Counted from the first letter of the stretch, positions 16,959 to 26,029 are shown. The stretch is DNA of 64,000 nt from Sphingomonas sp. AOB5 (GCF_029433115.1 NZ_JARNTV010000020.1:1-64000), one strand, 5' to 3'. The notes: a model not told the origin generated them from the letters alone. Numbers and translations: made by a program.

Positions 16959-18251
16959 ATGACCAAAATTCATTCGGCGAAGCCCCGGCCATCGGCATTA
17001 CGAACCTTTCTCACGAGTGAGGCAACCGGCGGCGTTCTGCTGATGGCGGCGGCGGCTTTGGCCATGCTCGTGGCCAATTCACCATTGGCGCACGACTATC
17101 ATGATTTGCTGCATTTGCCGGTGAGCCCGGCGCTGACACCCAAGCTTGGGCCGATGACGCCGCATCTGTGGATCAACGACGGGCTGATGGCCGTATTTTT
17201 CCTGCTCGTCGGACTCGAGATCAAACGCGAGTTCGTCGATGGGCGCCTGTCGACATGGTCGAGACGCACGCTGCCCGCGATCGCAGCGGGCGCGGGGATG
17301 GCGGTGCCGGCGCTGATCTATCTGCTTACCGCAGGAGGCGTTCCGGCGCTTCGCGACGGCTGGGCAATCCCGGCCGCCACCGACATCGCCTTCGCGATCG
17401 GTGTCCTCGCGCTGCTTGGGAGCCGCGCTCCTACTTCGTTGAAGCTTTTTCTGACCACGGTCGCGATCGTTGACGATCTCGGCGCGGTCGCGATCATCGC
17501 GTTCTTCTATACTGCGGAGATAAATCTTGCCGCGCTGGCGGCGGCAGCGGCGATCCTCTTGGGAATGTGGCTACTTGGCCGCTTCGGCGTCCGGCGGCTG
17601 CCCCTGTTTCTGGTCTTGGCTGCGATGCTTTGGTACGCGGTCTTGCTCTCGGGCGTTCACGCCACCGTCGCAGGCGTGCTGGCCGCGATCATGATCCCGC
17701 TCAAGCCGACACCTGGCGCGCCGGATTCGGGAGAATCGCCGCTGCATCGGCTCGAGCATGCCCTGTCGCCGATCGTCGCGTTCGCCATCGTCCCGATCTT
17801 CGGCTTCGCGAACGCTGGCGTTTCGCTCGAAGGCGTCGCGCTCGCCGACGTGCTGGCGCCGCTTCCGCTCGGTATCGCCGCGGGGCTGTTTGTCGGCAAG
17901 CAGCTCGGGATATTCGGTGCGATTCTCCTGTGCGTGCGCCTTGGGTTCAGCACGCGCCTGCGCGGTGCAACTTGGCTCCAGATATACGGCGTCTCACTGC
18001 TTTGCGGGATCGGCTTCACGATGAGCCTCTTCATCGGCGCTCTCGCATTCCCCGCAAATGCCGAGCTGATTGAAGAGGCAAAGATAGGCGTCCTGCTCGG
18101 CTCGATCCTGTCGGCGGTCACTGGCTATGTGGTCCTGCGGCTCGCGCCGCCCCATCCCGGCCATATGGAGGAAGAGCGGCTGGAAGCGGCAGAAATCGAG
18201 AATGATGAAGATGCCGCTTGCACTGTGGAGCCCGCAGACCCCGTTCGATGA
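16959..18251 (+). CDS. nhaA: Na+/H+ antiporter NhaA
   Basis: A 430-residue antiporter. It has the N-terminal LTSEATGGVLLM segment, the transport-site aspartates in AATDIAFAIG and TVAIVDDLGAVAII, and the terminal FTMSLFIGALAF helix, all in family order. It exports sodium in exchange for protons and supports growth at high salt and alkaline pH. The C-terminus carries an acidic extension of about 35 residues. It is divergent from the ECF sigma gene with a 148-nt intergenic region. Confidence 0.95.
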   Translation: MTKIHSAKPRPSALRTFLTSEATGGVLLMAAAALAMLVANSPLAHDYHDLLHLPVSPALTPKLGPMTPHLWINDGLMAVFFLLVGLEIKREFVDGRLSTWSRRTLPAIAAGAGMAVPALIYLLTAGGVPALRDGWAIPAATDIAFAIGVLALLGSRAPTSLKLFLTTVAIVDDLGAVAIIAFFYTAEINLAALAAAAAILLGMWLLGRFGVRRLPLFLVLAAMLWYAVLLSGVHATVAGVLAAIMIPLKPTPGAPDSGESPLHRLEHALSPIVAFAIVPIFGFANAGVSLEGVALADVLAPLPLGIAAGLFVGKQLGIFGAILLCVRLGFSTRLRGATWLQIYGVSLLCGIGFTMSLFIGALAFPANAELIEEAKIGVLLGSILSAVTGYVVLRLAPPHPGHMEEERLEAAEIENDEDAACTVEPADPVR

Positions 18252-18312
18252 GCTGAAAGCCAAGGCCGGGGCGCCAGCGCCACGAGTTTCGCATTCGGTC
18301 GGCGCCACTGCC

Positions 18313-18819
18313 TCAGCTCCGCACCGAGCGAAGCGCGGTCAGTTCGCCTTCGCCTCCGTGCGAAATGACGCTCATGTTGCCGTCGGTCTCGAGAACCACT
18401 GCGGCAACTGCCTCCAGCCGCCCATGCCCTGCATTTCGCACGGCTGCGTCGATCTCGGACGCCGTGATTCGCTCCTTGGCCATCGCGTCGAAGCGAAATT
18501 GTCCATTCTCTAGCAGCAGGCGCGGTTCGGAGCGAACAAGCCTTCGGAACACGCCGCTGGATATAGAGAGGCGAGAAACCAGCCACTGCAGGAGCGCCAG
18601 CATGCAGAACGCGAGAATTCCCTCGGCCAGCGCGACATCCTTGGCGAGAAGGATTGTAGCCAGCGTAGAGCCCAGCGCTACGGTCACCACCAGGTCGAAG
18701 GCGTTGAGCTTGGCGAGCGACCGCTTGCCAGCCACGCGCAGAGTGAGCACGATTGCGGTGTAGGCGAGCAGCGACATCGTCGCCACTCTCAGCAAGCCAT
18801 GAAAGTCGTCGAAGAACAT
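18313..18819 (-). CDS. DUF421 (YetF-like) membrane protein
   Basis: A 168-residue protein with three N-terminal membrane helices (about 10-90) and a cytoplasmic tail. Family marks are RVAGKRSLAKLNAFDLVVTVALGS and LLENGQFRFDAMAKERIT. YetF-type proteins are widespread but poorly characterised and are often found with envelope and stress genes. It is convergent with nhaA (61 nt apart). No enzyme residues can be assigned. Confidence 0.85.
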   Translation of the reverse strand: MFFDDFHGLLRVATMSLLAYTAIVLTLRVAGKRSLAKLNAFDLVVTVALGSTLATILLAKDVALAEGILAFCMLALLQWLVSRLSISSGVFRRLVRSEPRLLLENGQFRFDAMAKERITASEIDAAVRNAGHGRLEAVAAVVLETDGNMSVISHGGEGELTALRSVRS

Positions 18820-18873
18820 GTAGATCGAACCCTTGCCAAGAGGCGCTAGTCTCGTACCGATGGAGTTCGCTCC

Positions 18874-19335
18874 TCAGTCCGGATCGTACTTTCCAGTGAG
18901 CGGTGCGCTGGCGACAAGGACCACAAGCACCCCGCCTGCGAGCAACGCGGCCAGCCACAGCATTCCCACGCCGCAGATCAAGCCGATCGCCCCCGCCGCC
19001 CAGATCGAGGCGGCCGAGCCGGCGCCCTTCACATAATTCTCTTGGCGGAACATGGCGCCTGCACCGAGAAACCCGATGCCGGTGATTACGCCGGCAAAGA
19101 TGCGGCTCGGTCCGACATCGACCTGGGGATCGGAGGTCCGCGCGGCCAGTTCCATGATCGCCAAAGCCAGCGTGCAGGCGGCGAGCGCTACGATGACGAA
19201 TGGACGAAAGTCGATCGGCTTGCGTCGCAGGAAGCGGTCGAGACCGATCAGCAATGGCAGCAGCATCGCGGCGCCGATGCGCAGCAAGGCCTCGGCCCAG
19301 GAAATATGGATGGGAGAAAAGGTGCCAGCTTCCAT
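18874..19335 (-). CDS. MgtC/SapB-family membrane protein
   Basis: A 153-residue protein with four to five membrane helices and the MgtC hallmarks LIGLDRFLRRKPI, ARIFAGVITGIGFLGAG-like (here SRIFAGVITGIGFLGAGAMFRQ) and AASIWAAGAIGLICGVGMLW. The soluble C-terminal domain of Salmonella MgtC is absent, as in SapB-type members. MgtC relatives modulate magnesium and acid tolerance and ATP synthase activity. The start is at 19335, after a strong AGGAGG. It lies 13 nt after the DUF2254 gene and is probably co-transcribed. Confidence 0.85.
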   Translation of the reverse strand: MEAGTFSPIHISWAEALLRIGAAMLLPLLIGLDRFLRRKPIDFRPFVIVALAACTLALAIMELAARTSDPQVDVGPSRIFAGVITGIGFLGAGAMFRQENYVKGAGSAASIWAAGAIGLICGVGMLWLAALLAGGVLVVLVASAPLTGKYDPD

Positions 19336-19348
19336 GGCGATCCCCCTC

Positions 19349-20635
19349 CTAGTGTCGCGCCGGGATCGAAGGCCCAGTCCAGTGCGCGAGATAAGCCGCT
19401 CGCACGCACTCAAGATCGGCCTCGAAGGTCATGGCCTGCTCGGAGCGAGCCATCGCGTCGGCGGCGCGGTACGCGAGCAGTCCGCGCACCCAGGGGGCCA
19501 TGTCGGCTAACTCGCCGAGCGACCGCTGCAACTTGATCGCCACCTCGACCAGGGCCGCGCCATCGCGGGCGATTGGCCGGACAAGGTCGTCGAAGAGATC
19601 GCCGACGAACAAGCTGGGCAGCCGGACCTTTGCGTCGAAGGCGGGCTTGGACCTGCCCTCTTCCAGGAAGGCGGCCATGACCCGGACGCCCGATCCGAGC
19701 ACCGCGATCGCGGTTCCGGGATCGTTGACTGCAGGAGAAAGCGCCCGCGACGCGATCTCGGAGAGAACGATCAAACCCAGACGTGGATCATGATCGAACT
19801 GACGGTGATGATCGAAGGTGAAGGCCGCGCGGATTTCCGCCTCGGTTCGGGAATCGGCGCGATCTAGCGACGCGATCGCCCGCCCGGTCGTCACGAATGT
19901 GCCCGGCAGAACATGCACGTCGATCGCGCAATCCAGGCGGCCGGCCAGGTCCTCAAGAGCACCGAGATCGAGATGGGTGACGTAACCGATCCTGTCGGCC
20001 AGGACGGGATGCTTGTGCGGGCTTGGAGCGCTCGTCACCGGAGCGGTGCTGAGGCTATAGCCCGATCGGTCGGTTGCCGCCCGGATCACCGTTTCGAGCC
20101 GGTCGATGGTGCTACCTACCCTGCCGAAGCTGGACAGGTGCCCGATCCAGCGCAGAAGGGTGACGACGATGACGGCAATGACGATGATCGTGCCGACGAA
20201 AAGGATCACGCGACCCGATGTTCCATAGATCCCGGTCGATAGCGCGCAGATCCCGACGATCGCGAAAAGAAACGCTCCAAGGAACGTCGACAAGGCATTT
20301 TGTGCGGTGGAATCCTCGACCAGCAGCTGCGTCGCGCGCGGGGTTATCGTGCTGTTGACGCCGGCGAACACCGATACCATCGCGGTGAGCGAGAAGGTCG
20401 TCACCGCCAACATGCTCGACGCGAGGATCGTCAGAATGTTGTCGACTGCTTCAGAGCCGATCTTGGTGCTGATCTCATAGGGTATATAGGGGGCGATGAA
20501 CGCGGCCAGCAGCGCAAGCGCCACCGAGAACACCGAGAAGAGCGCGGCGCGGAACCAGATCTGGCGCAGGACCAGCCCCAACACCCATAGCCATCGTGAC
20601 GACATTCGGGATCCCCGCCGCGCGCCGCCGCTCAT
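19349..20635 (-). CDS. DUF2254 membrane protein
   Basis: A 428-residue protein with four predicted membrane helices in the first 170 residues (FRAALFSVFSVALALLAAFIA and FVGTIIVIAVIVVTLL among them) and a large soluble C-terminal part (SRALSPAVNDPGTAIAVLGS is a family mark). Its function is unknown; relatives occur beside envelope and ion-transport genes. The ATG at 20635 overlaps the L,D-transpeptidase stop by 4 nt; a second ATG at 20605 would also be reasonable. It forms an operon with the transpeptidase upstream and MgtC downstream. Confidence 0.8.
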   Translation of the reverse strand: MSGGARRGSRMSSRWLWVLGLVLRQIWFRAALFSVFSVALALLAAFIAPYIPYEISTKIGSEAVDNILTILASSMLAVTTFSLTAMVSVFAGVNSTITPRATQLLVEDSTAQNALSTFLGAFLFAIVGICALSTGIYGTSGRVILFVGTIIVIAVIVVTLLRWIGHLSSFGRVGSTIDRLETVIRAATDRSGYSLSTAPVTSAPSPHKHPVLADRIGYVTHLDLGALEDLAGRLDCAIDVHVLPGTFVTTGRAIASLDRADSRTEAEIRAAFTFDHHRQFDHDPRLGLIVLSEIASRALSPAVNDPGTAIAVLGSGVRVMAAFLEEGRSKPAFDAKVRLPSLFVGDLFDDLVRPIARDGAALVEVAIKLQRSLGELADMAPWVRGLLAYRAADAMARSEQAMTFEADLECVRAAYLAHWTGPSIPARH

Positions 20636-22236
20636 GGGGCGATATCAATTTCATCGCTGCGCACGCGGGCCTCACGGCGGTCGGGGAAGCCCAGCGCCTT
20701 GGCGATCGGGGCGTTCCATCCGTACGGATCGGTACGGAAGGCCAGATCGCCCTGAAGATCGATGAACACGTTCTGATACAGGAGTCTGACGGGTATGGGC
20801 GTGGCGAGTGCCACGAAGCGTTGCTGGCCGCCGGCTTGCGCCGCCTGCCACTCTGCCTCCACGCCCTGGTCCTGCGCCAGCAGCCTTGCAAATCCCAGTG
20901 CATCCTCGACCCGCACGCAGCCGTGACTGCGATGGCGCTGGCTGCGCGCGAACAGCGCCGGCGCGGAGGTGTCGTGCAGATAGATTGCGTGGCCGTTATG
21001 CATATCGAACTTGACCAGACCAAGGGCATTGCCCGGTCCGGGGCCCTGCACGATCCAGCCGTTCCTCAAGGTCATATTGTGCCGCCGCAGATAGGCGCGC
21101 CCGACATGGGCGAGCTCGCCGCGCTGGATCGATTTGGGAACCGTCCAGGTTGGATTGGCGACGAGCCGGTAGATAGGCGACTGGAGCGCCGGTGTCTCGG
21201 TGCCGGGCTTGCCGACGATGACGCGGCGCGAATCGATCATCTTGCCGTCGCGATAATAATAGAGGCGTGATGCCGCCGTGTTGACGTCGATCCTCGTCGC
21301 GGGTGCGGTGCGCTGCAGCCAGCGCCGGCGCTCGAGAGCGACTGCTATCGCCCGGGCGCGGTCTCCAGGACCCAGATTGAGCACAGCAAGTGTGTTCGGC
21401 CCGACCACCCCATCGGCGGCGATGCCATAGTCGCGCTGAAGGCGCTCAACCGCTTCCGCGATCTCCCTGGTGTAGAGGGTGGAGACGGGCACGCTTTCCG
21501 GCACGGCGCCCGTCGGCGTCGTCGGTGCGTCGAGATACTCATCGTCGATAAGCTGATCGACGATGATGGGGACGCGGCTATCCGAGCCTCCCACCCTGAT
21601 GATTCCCTCGCCGATCCTCGGCGGGCGCGCATCCTGCCGCTCGGCCCTGAAGTCCAGATAGGCTCGCGAGAGGCGCATATATTCCTCGTCACGGGGAGCC
21701 AGTGCCGCCAGCCATTCGCGCAGATCGCCACGAGCGATCGCCGCTGCGAGACCTGCGGCGACATCGACTTCGACGCGCGGCAGCGTGTAGATCTGGTGCA
21801 GCGTGGCGGGATCGACAATCCCGCGCGCCAGCGCATCGCCATAGCGCAAGGCGGCTTCGGTATAGGCCAGTTCGTCCTCAGCCGCTCCGCGAGGCTCGCC
21901 AGCGCGATCTAGGAACGAGACAAGGTCCAGTCCGTGACGGCTCCGATCGGCGAGCGCGGCTTCGAGCGCTGCCCTGGATGCGTCGTCCCACACTGCACGC
22001 CAGCCGACTGCTTCATAGAAGTCCCGAACTCGCCCGCTTGCCGCCCGATGCAGAGATTCCGCCGAGACGCTGGCCGACAAGTCATGCGACGCGCCCCGCT
22101 GGTGAAGCAGCGAGGCGCCCGCTGCGCCGTCAAGGCGCGACGCCGGTATGACGAGCGACCCGATAAGCAGGGCGGCTATCGAGAGGAGGCGACCCCTTGG
22201 GGTACGCGCGCCGCCCGGGCGGACAAAGTCGAGCAT
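20632..22236 (-). CDS. L,D-transpeptidase, YcbB (LdtD) family
   Basis: A 534-residue periplasmic enzyme. It has an N-terminal signal or anchor (LLSIAALLIGSLVIPAS), a scaffold region, a peptidoglycan-binding helix pair (LQRDYGIAADGVVGPNTLAVLN) and a YkuD catalytic domain with SHGCVRVEDA holding the nucleophilic cysteine. YcbB enzymes make 3-3 crosslinks in peptidoglycan, which strengthen the wall under stress and can confer beta-lactam tolerance. It is the first gene of an operon with DUF2254 and MgtC. The small lipoprotein gene ends 8 nt upstream and is probably in the same unit. Confidence 0.9.
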   Translation of the reverse strand: MLDFVRPGGARTPRGRLLSIAALLIGSLVIPASRLDGAAGASLLHQRGASHDLSASVSAESLHRAASGRVRDFYEAVGWRAVWDDASRAALEAALADRSRHGLDLVSFLDRAGEPRGAAEDELAYTEAALRYGDALARGIVDPATLHQIYTLPRVEVDVAAGLAAAIARGDLREWLAALAPRDEEYMRLSRAYLDFRAERQDARPPRIGEGIIRVGGSDSRVPIIVDQLIDDEYLDAPTTPTGAVPESVPVSTLYTREIAEAVERLQRDYGIAADGVVGPNTLAVLNLGPGDRARAIAVALERRRWLQRTAPATRIDVNTAASRLYYYRDGKMIDSRRVIVGKPGTETPALQSPIYRLVANPTWTVPKSIQRGELAHVGRAYLRRHNMTLRNGWIVQGPGPGNALGLVKFDMHNGHAIYLHDTSAPALFARSQRHRSHGCVRVEDALGFARLLAQDQGVEAEWQAAQAGGQQRFVALATPIPVRLLYQNVFIDLQGDLAFRTDPYGWNAPIAKALGFPDRREARVRSDEIDIAP

Positions 22237-22243
22237 GACGAAC

Positions 22244-22528
22244 CTATCGGACTGCCGGCGCTTCGTTCGCGACGATTGCGTCCCGCTGCTCCTGGGTCAT
22301 CGCCGCGACGTTTCGGCCCGCAGCGTCAATCGCATCGGCACGCTCGTCGCCGCCTTCGCGGATTCGCCTGGCCTGATCCTTCAGCTCCTCGGCCTGCTTC
22401 TCTAGCGCGGCGGCGCGCGCCTCCGCGGCGTTCTCGACCCGGGCGGCAAGCTTGTCGGCAGGGGATTGATTGCAGCCCGCGACGGCGAGTGCGCACAACG
22501 TGGCACATAGGATTGTTACGGATTTCAT
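22244..22528 (-). CDS. Small coiled-coil lipoprotein
   Basis: A 94-residue protein: a signal peptide with lipobox LAVAGC (cysteine about residue 19), then an Ala/Glu/Arg-rich helix (residues 28-63) likely to form a coiled coil. Its size and composition recall Lpp-like structural lipoproteins, but no family was assigned. It ends 8 nt before the L,D-transpeptidase start. Pairing with a transpeptidase that can attach lipoproteins to peptidoglycan is suggestive, but no C-terminal lysine typical of Lpp is present. Confidence 0.65.
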   Translation of the reverse strand: MKSVTILCATLCALAVAGCNQSPADKLAARVENAAEARAAALEKQAEELKDQARRIREGGDERADAIDAAGRNVAAMTQEQRDAIVANEAPAVR

Positions 22529-22616
22529 GGGTGGGGTCCTTTGGATGGGGCACGGGTGCGGCGAAGGATTGGATGCGTCGGGATGTTTGCCCGTTGCTTG
22601 ACAGCAGGCTCGCCGG

Positions 22617-22811
22617 TCATTGCGCGTTTCGGGCGCGCTCGGATTCCGGTTTGATTTCCTCGTCGGCGGCCGGGGGAGTATCCTCGGCGAGGGGATCCGG
22701 GTCGGCGCGTGCCGGCCCCCCGTCGAGGTTGACGCGGCCAATGCTCATCAGGAACCAGACTACCAGTCCCAGCGAAGCCAGAAGCCCGATCAATATGCCG
22801 GCGCCGTTCAT
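22617..22811 (-). CDS. Small single-pass membrane protein
   Basis: A 64-residue protein: one N-terminal membrane helix (AGILIGLLASLGLVVWFLMSI) and an acidic, Pro-rich cytoplasmic or periplasmic tail. A GGGAG sequence lies 10 nt before the ATG. It is the first gene of a same-strand run leading to the lipoprotein and L,D-transpeptidase. No family was recognised; size and composition fit an envelope accessory protein. Confidence 0.55.
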   Translation of the reverse strand: MNGAGILIGLLASLGLVVWFLMSIGRVNLDGGPARADPDPLAEDTPPAADEEIKPESERARNAQ

Positions 22812-23131
22812 TGGATTTTGCTCCCATTGTCTTGTCGCGCTCGGCCACGCCTGCGAACCGGTCAGCTCGCGAACCTGTGGCTCGGGCCGATTTCGCTGCC
22901 GAGCGCATTCGATCGATCTCGCTCCACGAGCCGCCGAAAACAGGCGCCGGCCTGGCCGTGCTTCCCAGCGCCGAGCGCTACGGACATGGTTACGGAGACC
23001 GCCGAGGAATATTCAGCTTGCCGGCCGAAGAATGGCCGCCACGCTCGACCCGAGCAGGGATGGGGCAATCAGGCCGCAGCGTCCATGCATAGGAATCCTA
23101 TAGGAACGCGCTCACGGCTTCGCTGGCTTTG
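22812..23131. other. Intergenic stretch without a supported gene
   Basis: About 320 nt between the MscS gene end and the small membrane protein start. Open frames on both strands have no protein-like character. An odd palindrome ATAGGA-a-TCCTAT lies at 23089-23101 and could be a regulator site for the minus-strand genes. Nothing else was seen. Confidence 0.5.
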
Positions 23132-24205
23132 CTAGGCGCCCTGAGGGCCAGGTTGCTCGAAGCTCAGCGCACCGCGCCGGCGGACAATCGCCTCGGGCAT
23201 GGTGTCGCGGATGAACGCAAGCAATGCTTCGCGAATCTCACAGCGCAAGTCGAATGCGGTGGACGCATCCTTGGCGGTCATCAGCCCCCGAACCTCGATC
23301 GCCTCAGGCTTGGCGTCGGTCACCTGGAGGTTGCAGAACCGGCCGTCCCAGCGAGGGTTCGCCTTGACCAATTGTTCTAGCTGGTCGCGAAGCCGGGGCA
23401 CATCTGCTGCGGGATCCAGATACCAGAAGACGCTACCGAGGATCTGGCTCGTCTGACGCGTCCAGTTCTGGAAGCTCTCCTCTAGAAATTTGGAGACCGG
23501 CACCACCAGACGCCGCTCGTCCCAGACCTTCACAACGACATAGGTCAGCCGGATTTCCTCGATCCTTCCCCATTCGCCATCGATGATGACCACGTCGTCA
23601 AGACGGATCGGCTCGGTAAAGACCATCTGCAGGCCGCCGATCAAATTCTTGAGTGCCGGTTGGGCGGCGGCGCCGACCGCGAGTGCGGCGAGGCCGGCCG
23701 AGGCGATCAGGGTAACGCCGATGTTGCGGACGCTGGGAATTGACATCAGCATCATGCAGAATGTCGCAAGCAGCAAGACGAAGACGCCGATGCGGTGAAG
23801 GATGTCGGCGCGTGTCCGGCGCCGACGCGCCTGTAGATTGTCAGGCGCGCTGATGTCGGCGCGCGCCTTGATCAGGTCGGCCGCGACGCCGAATACCGAG
23901 ATCGCCATCCATCCGACAAGCGCGGGGAATGCGAGGCCGGCAACCCGGCTCCAGGCGCTTGCGCCGAGCTCGCCGAGTGCGAGGCCGGGCTGGATCGCCG
24001 ACAGCGCAAATGCGACCAGCATCCAGCGGACCGGGGTGTGGAGGCGCCGAACCACAATATCGTCTGTCGTGGTGGCGGTCTTGGCAGCCGCACTTCGCAC
24101 GACCTTCATCAGCAACCAGTGCAGCACAAGAGCTGCGGTTATCGCGGCGGCAACAAGTGTCAGGCTCGTTAGCCATGCGGGAAAGGCGGCAGCGAACCGC
24201 TCCAT
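23132..24205 (-). CDS. MscS-family mechanosensitive channel
   Basis: A 357-residue channel: three to five membrane helices in the first 200 residues, a pore helix rich in Ala/Gly (LIASAGLAALAVGAAAQPALKN), then the MscS beta domain (PIRLDDVVIIDGEWGRIEEIRLTYVVVKVWDERRLVVP) and an alpha/beta cytoplasmic vestibule. It releases solutes during sudden hypo-osmotic shock. The ATG at 24205 follows GAAGGAG at good spacing; an upstream frame extension is rejected. It complements trehalose synthesis and NhaA, as a pressure release after solute accumulation. Confidence 0.9.
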   Translation of the reverse strand: MERFAAAFPAWLTSLTLVAAAITAALVLHWLLMKVVRSAAAKTATTTDDIVVRRLHTPVRWMLVAFALSAIQPGLALGELGASAWSRVAGLAFPALVGWMAISVFGVAADLIKARADISAPDNLQARRRRTRADILHRIGVFVLLLATFCMMLMSIPSVRNIGVTLIASAGLAALAVGAAAQPALKNLIGGLQMVFTEPIRLDDVVIIDGEWGRIEEIRLTYVVVKVWDERRLVVPVSKFLEESFQNWTRQTSQILGSVFWYLDPAADVPRLRDQLEQLVKANPRWDGRFCNLQVTDAKPEAIEVRGLMTAKDASTAFDLRCEIREALLAFIRDTMPEAIVRRRGALSFEQPGPQGA

Positions 24206-24533
24206 GATCTGCTCCTTCGATTTTGGACTTGGGTTTCGAACCGCGTGGCCCGGGCGATTGGTTCCGCGGCAGCGTCCTTTGAACACCTGGCGGTCAAGGG
24301 CTACCGCCATCTGCGCCAAGCGAAAGATCTATCGAACCCTCAACTGCGATTCGCACGCTCTCGCGGTCTCGACTGAGATAGTCACAAGGATCGAATAGCC
24401 AGATCAACGTTGGAGTTGGTACATCCACCGACATTGGGTCTGCACAGTATCCGGCGGTAAGTGGGACCGCAAATGGGACCCAGTTCGCGGATTCTGAAAC
24501 TGTCCTTGAAGAACAGAGGGTTAGCAGGAGACT
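24206..24533. other. Intergenic boundary zone beside tRNA-Ser
   Basis: About 330 nt with no supported gene between the MscS start and the tRNA 3' end. A direct repeat TGGGACC occurs at 24462-24468 and 24474-24480 (12-nt pitch). The segment is less GC-rich than its surroundings. If the region to the left is an integrated element, the attachment junction would be at the tRNA end of this stretch. No integrase fragment could be recognised. Confidence 0.45.
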
Positions 24534-24623
<90 letters not shown>

Positions 24624-24760
24624 GCGAGGTCATGTGATGCGTCCCTGCGGATGCACCGGTCGATTTGAGCGGGCGCCTCTAGCGCAATGATTCTGGGCAC
24701 ACAAGGCCTGCTTCGCGCTGTTTGCTTGTAGAGCGTCGCAGACGCACTAGATTAACACTT

Positions 24761-25141
24761 ATGAACCTGTCCGCGACTCCAGACCTTCCGCTTGATCCCG
24801 GCGTGCCGATGCCGCCCGTCGCCACCGCGCGCTTCGCGATCGGAGATGTGGTGAAGCACCGGCTGTTCGATTTCCGCGGCGTGATCTTCGACGTCGATCC
24901 GGTCTTCGCCAATACCGAGGAATGGTATGAGGCGATTCCCGAGGACGTGCGCCCGCGCAAGGACCAGCCCTTCTACCATCTCCTCGCCGAGAACGCCGAA
25001 TCGAGCTATGTCGCTTATGTCAGCCAGCAGAATCTGGTGACCGACGACAGCGGCGAACCGGTCGATCACCCCGCCATCGCCGAGATGTTCGATGGCGATG
25101 ACGAGGGCCGTTACCATCTGAAGCCCGCTCTTCGGCACTAG
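24761..25141 (+). CDS. hspQ: Heat shock protein HspQ
   Basis: A 126-residue protein with the HspQ/YccV core from residue 24 onward: ARFAIGDVVKHRLFDFRGVIFDVDPVF, then EEWYEAIPEDVRPRKDQPFYHLLAE and SYVAYVSQQNLV. HspQ binds hemimethylated DNA in vitro and acts as a specificity enhancer of the Lon protease. The ATG at 24761 is chosen; a start 39 nt upstream gives an unlikely Arg-rich extension. A CTTG at 24725-24728 may belong to a heat-shock promoter, but the match downstream is weak. Confidence 0.85.
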   Translation: MNLSATPDLPLDPGVPMPPVATARFAIGDVVKHRLFDFRGVIFDVDPVFANTEEWYEAIPEDVRPRKDQPFYHLLAENAESSYVAYVSQQNLVTDDSGEPVDHPAIAEMFDGDDEGRYHLKPALRH

Positions 25142-25151
25142 TTTTTGCGCC

Positions 25152-25228
25152 GCACCGGCCCGCTCCCCCACCCGGCCACCCATAGAGTAAACTTCCGTTG
25201 GGTGGCCGGGTGGGGGAGCAGGCCGGTG
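25152..25228. terminator. Very long inverted repeat after hspQ
   Basis: GCACCGGCC (25152-25160) pairs with 25221-25229, and the 20-nt arm at 25162-25181 pairs perfectly with 25200-25219, with one mismatch between. The result is a stem of about 29 bp with an 18-nt loop. It lies just after the hspQ stop. It probably ends hspQ transcription, though no T-run follows and its size exceeds a normal terminator. A second smaller repeat CCGTCAT/ATGACGG follows at 25229-25249. Confidence 0.7.
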
Positions 25229-25357
25229 CCGTCATTCGATGGATGACGGAATTAAGGCATTTTGGGTTGACTTGAACGGCCTCCTCCCTTAGCTGCGCCC
25301 TTCCTCCTGCCGGGGTAGACCCTGGCGGGCACATGCATTTGGTTAGAGAAGAGACCC

Positions 25358-25741
25358 ATGTTCGCTATCGTGCGCACGGGCGGCAAGCAGTATCGCGTTG
25401 CCGCAGGAGACAAGATCGTCGTCGAGAAGCTCGACGGTGAAGCCGGCTCGTCGATTTCGCTCACCGACATCCTGCTCGCAGGTGAAGGTTCGGAGCTGAA
25501 GTCGGTCGAAGGCCTCACGGTCTCGGCTGAAATCATCGCGCAGGCGAAGGCGGACAAGGTCATCGTCTTCAAGAAGCGCCGTCGCCACAACTATCGTCGT
25601 CGCAACGGCCATCGCCAGCAGCACACGATCCTGAAGATCACCGCAATCGGTGCCCAGGAAGAGAAGAAGAAGGCCGCGCCGAAGGCGAAGAAGGCCGACG
25701 CTCCCGTTGCCGAGGCTGCCGCCCCGGCCACCGAAGCGTAA
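25358..25741 (+). CDS. rplU: 50S ribosomal protein L21
   Basis: A 127-residue protein. The L21 domain fills residues 1-102 ([20 protein letters not shown], then [20 protein letters not shown]). A C-terminal Lys/Ala-rich extension of about 25 residues is typical of alphaproteobacteria. L21 binds 23S rRNA. It is in an operon with rpmA 18 nt downstream. A TTGACT hexamer lies near 25265 and may be part of its promoter. Confidence 0.97.
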   Translation: MFAIVRTGGKQYRVAAGDKIVVEKLDGEAGSSISLTDILLAGEGSELKSVEGLTVSAEIIAQAKADKVIVFKKRRRHNYRRRNGHRQQHTILKITAIGAQEEKKKAAPKAKKADAPVAEAAAPATEA

Positions 25742-25759
25742 GCACGAGGAGCACGGACA

Positions 25760-26029
25760 ATGGCACATAAGAAAGCAGGCGGTTCTTCGCGCAACGGTCG
25801 CGACTCTGCTGGCCGCCGCCTCGGCGTGAAGAAGTTCGGCGGCGAAGCCGTCGTCGCGGGCAACATCATCATCCGTCAGCGCGGTACCAAAGTGTATCCG
25901 GGCGTGAACGTTGGCATGGGCAAGGACCATACCCTCTTCGCGCTGACCGACGGTCGCGTAACCTTCAACAAGGGCAAGCTCGGCCGCAAGTTCGCTTCGG
26001 TCGAGATGATTGCGGAAGCAGCCGAATAA
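25760..26029 (+). CDS. rpmA: 50S ribosomal protein L27
   Basis: An 89-residue protein starting directly with [16 protein letters not shown], so no N-terminal processing peptide of the Firmicutes type is present. The conserved middle reads [15 protein letters not shown] and [12 protein letters not shown]. The N-terminal tail of L27 reaches the peptidyl transferase centre. It is co-transcribed with rplU and preceded by GAGGAG-like sequence. Confidence 0.97.
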   Translation: MAHKKAGGSSRNGRDSAGRRLGVKKFGGEAVVAGNIIIRQRGTKVYPGVNVGMGKDHTLFALTDGRVTFNKGKLGRKFASVEMIAEAAE

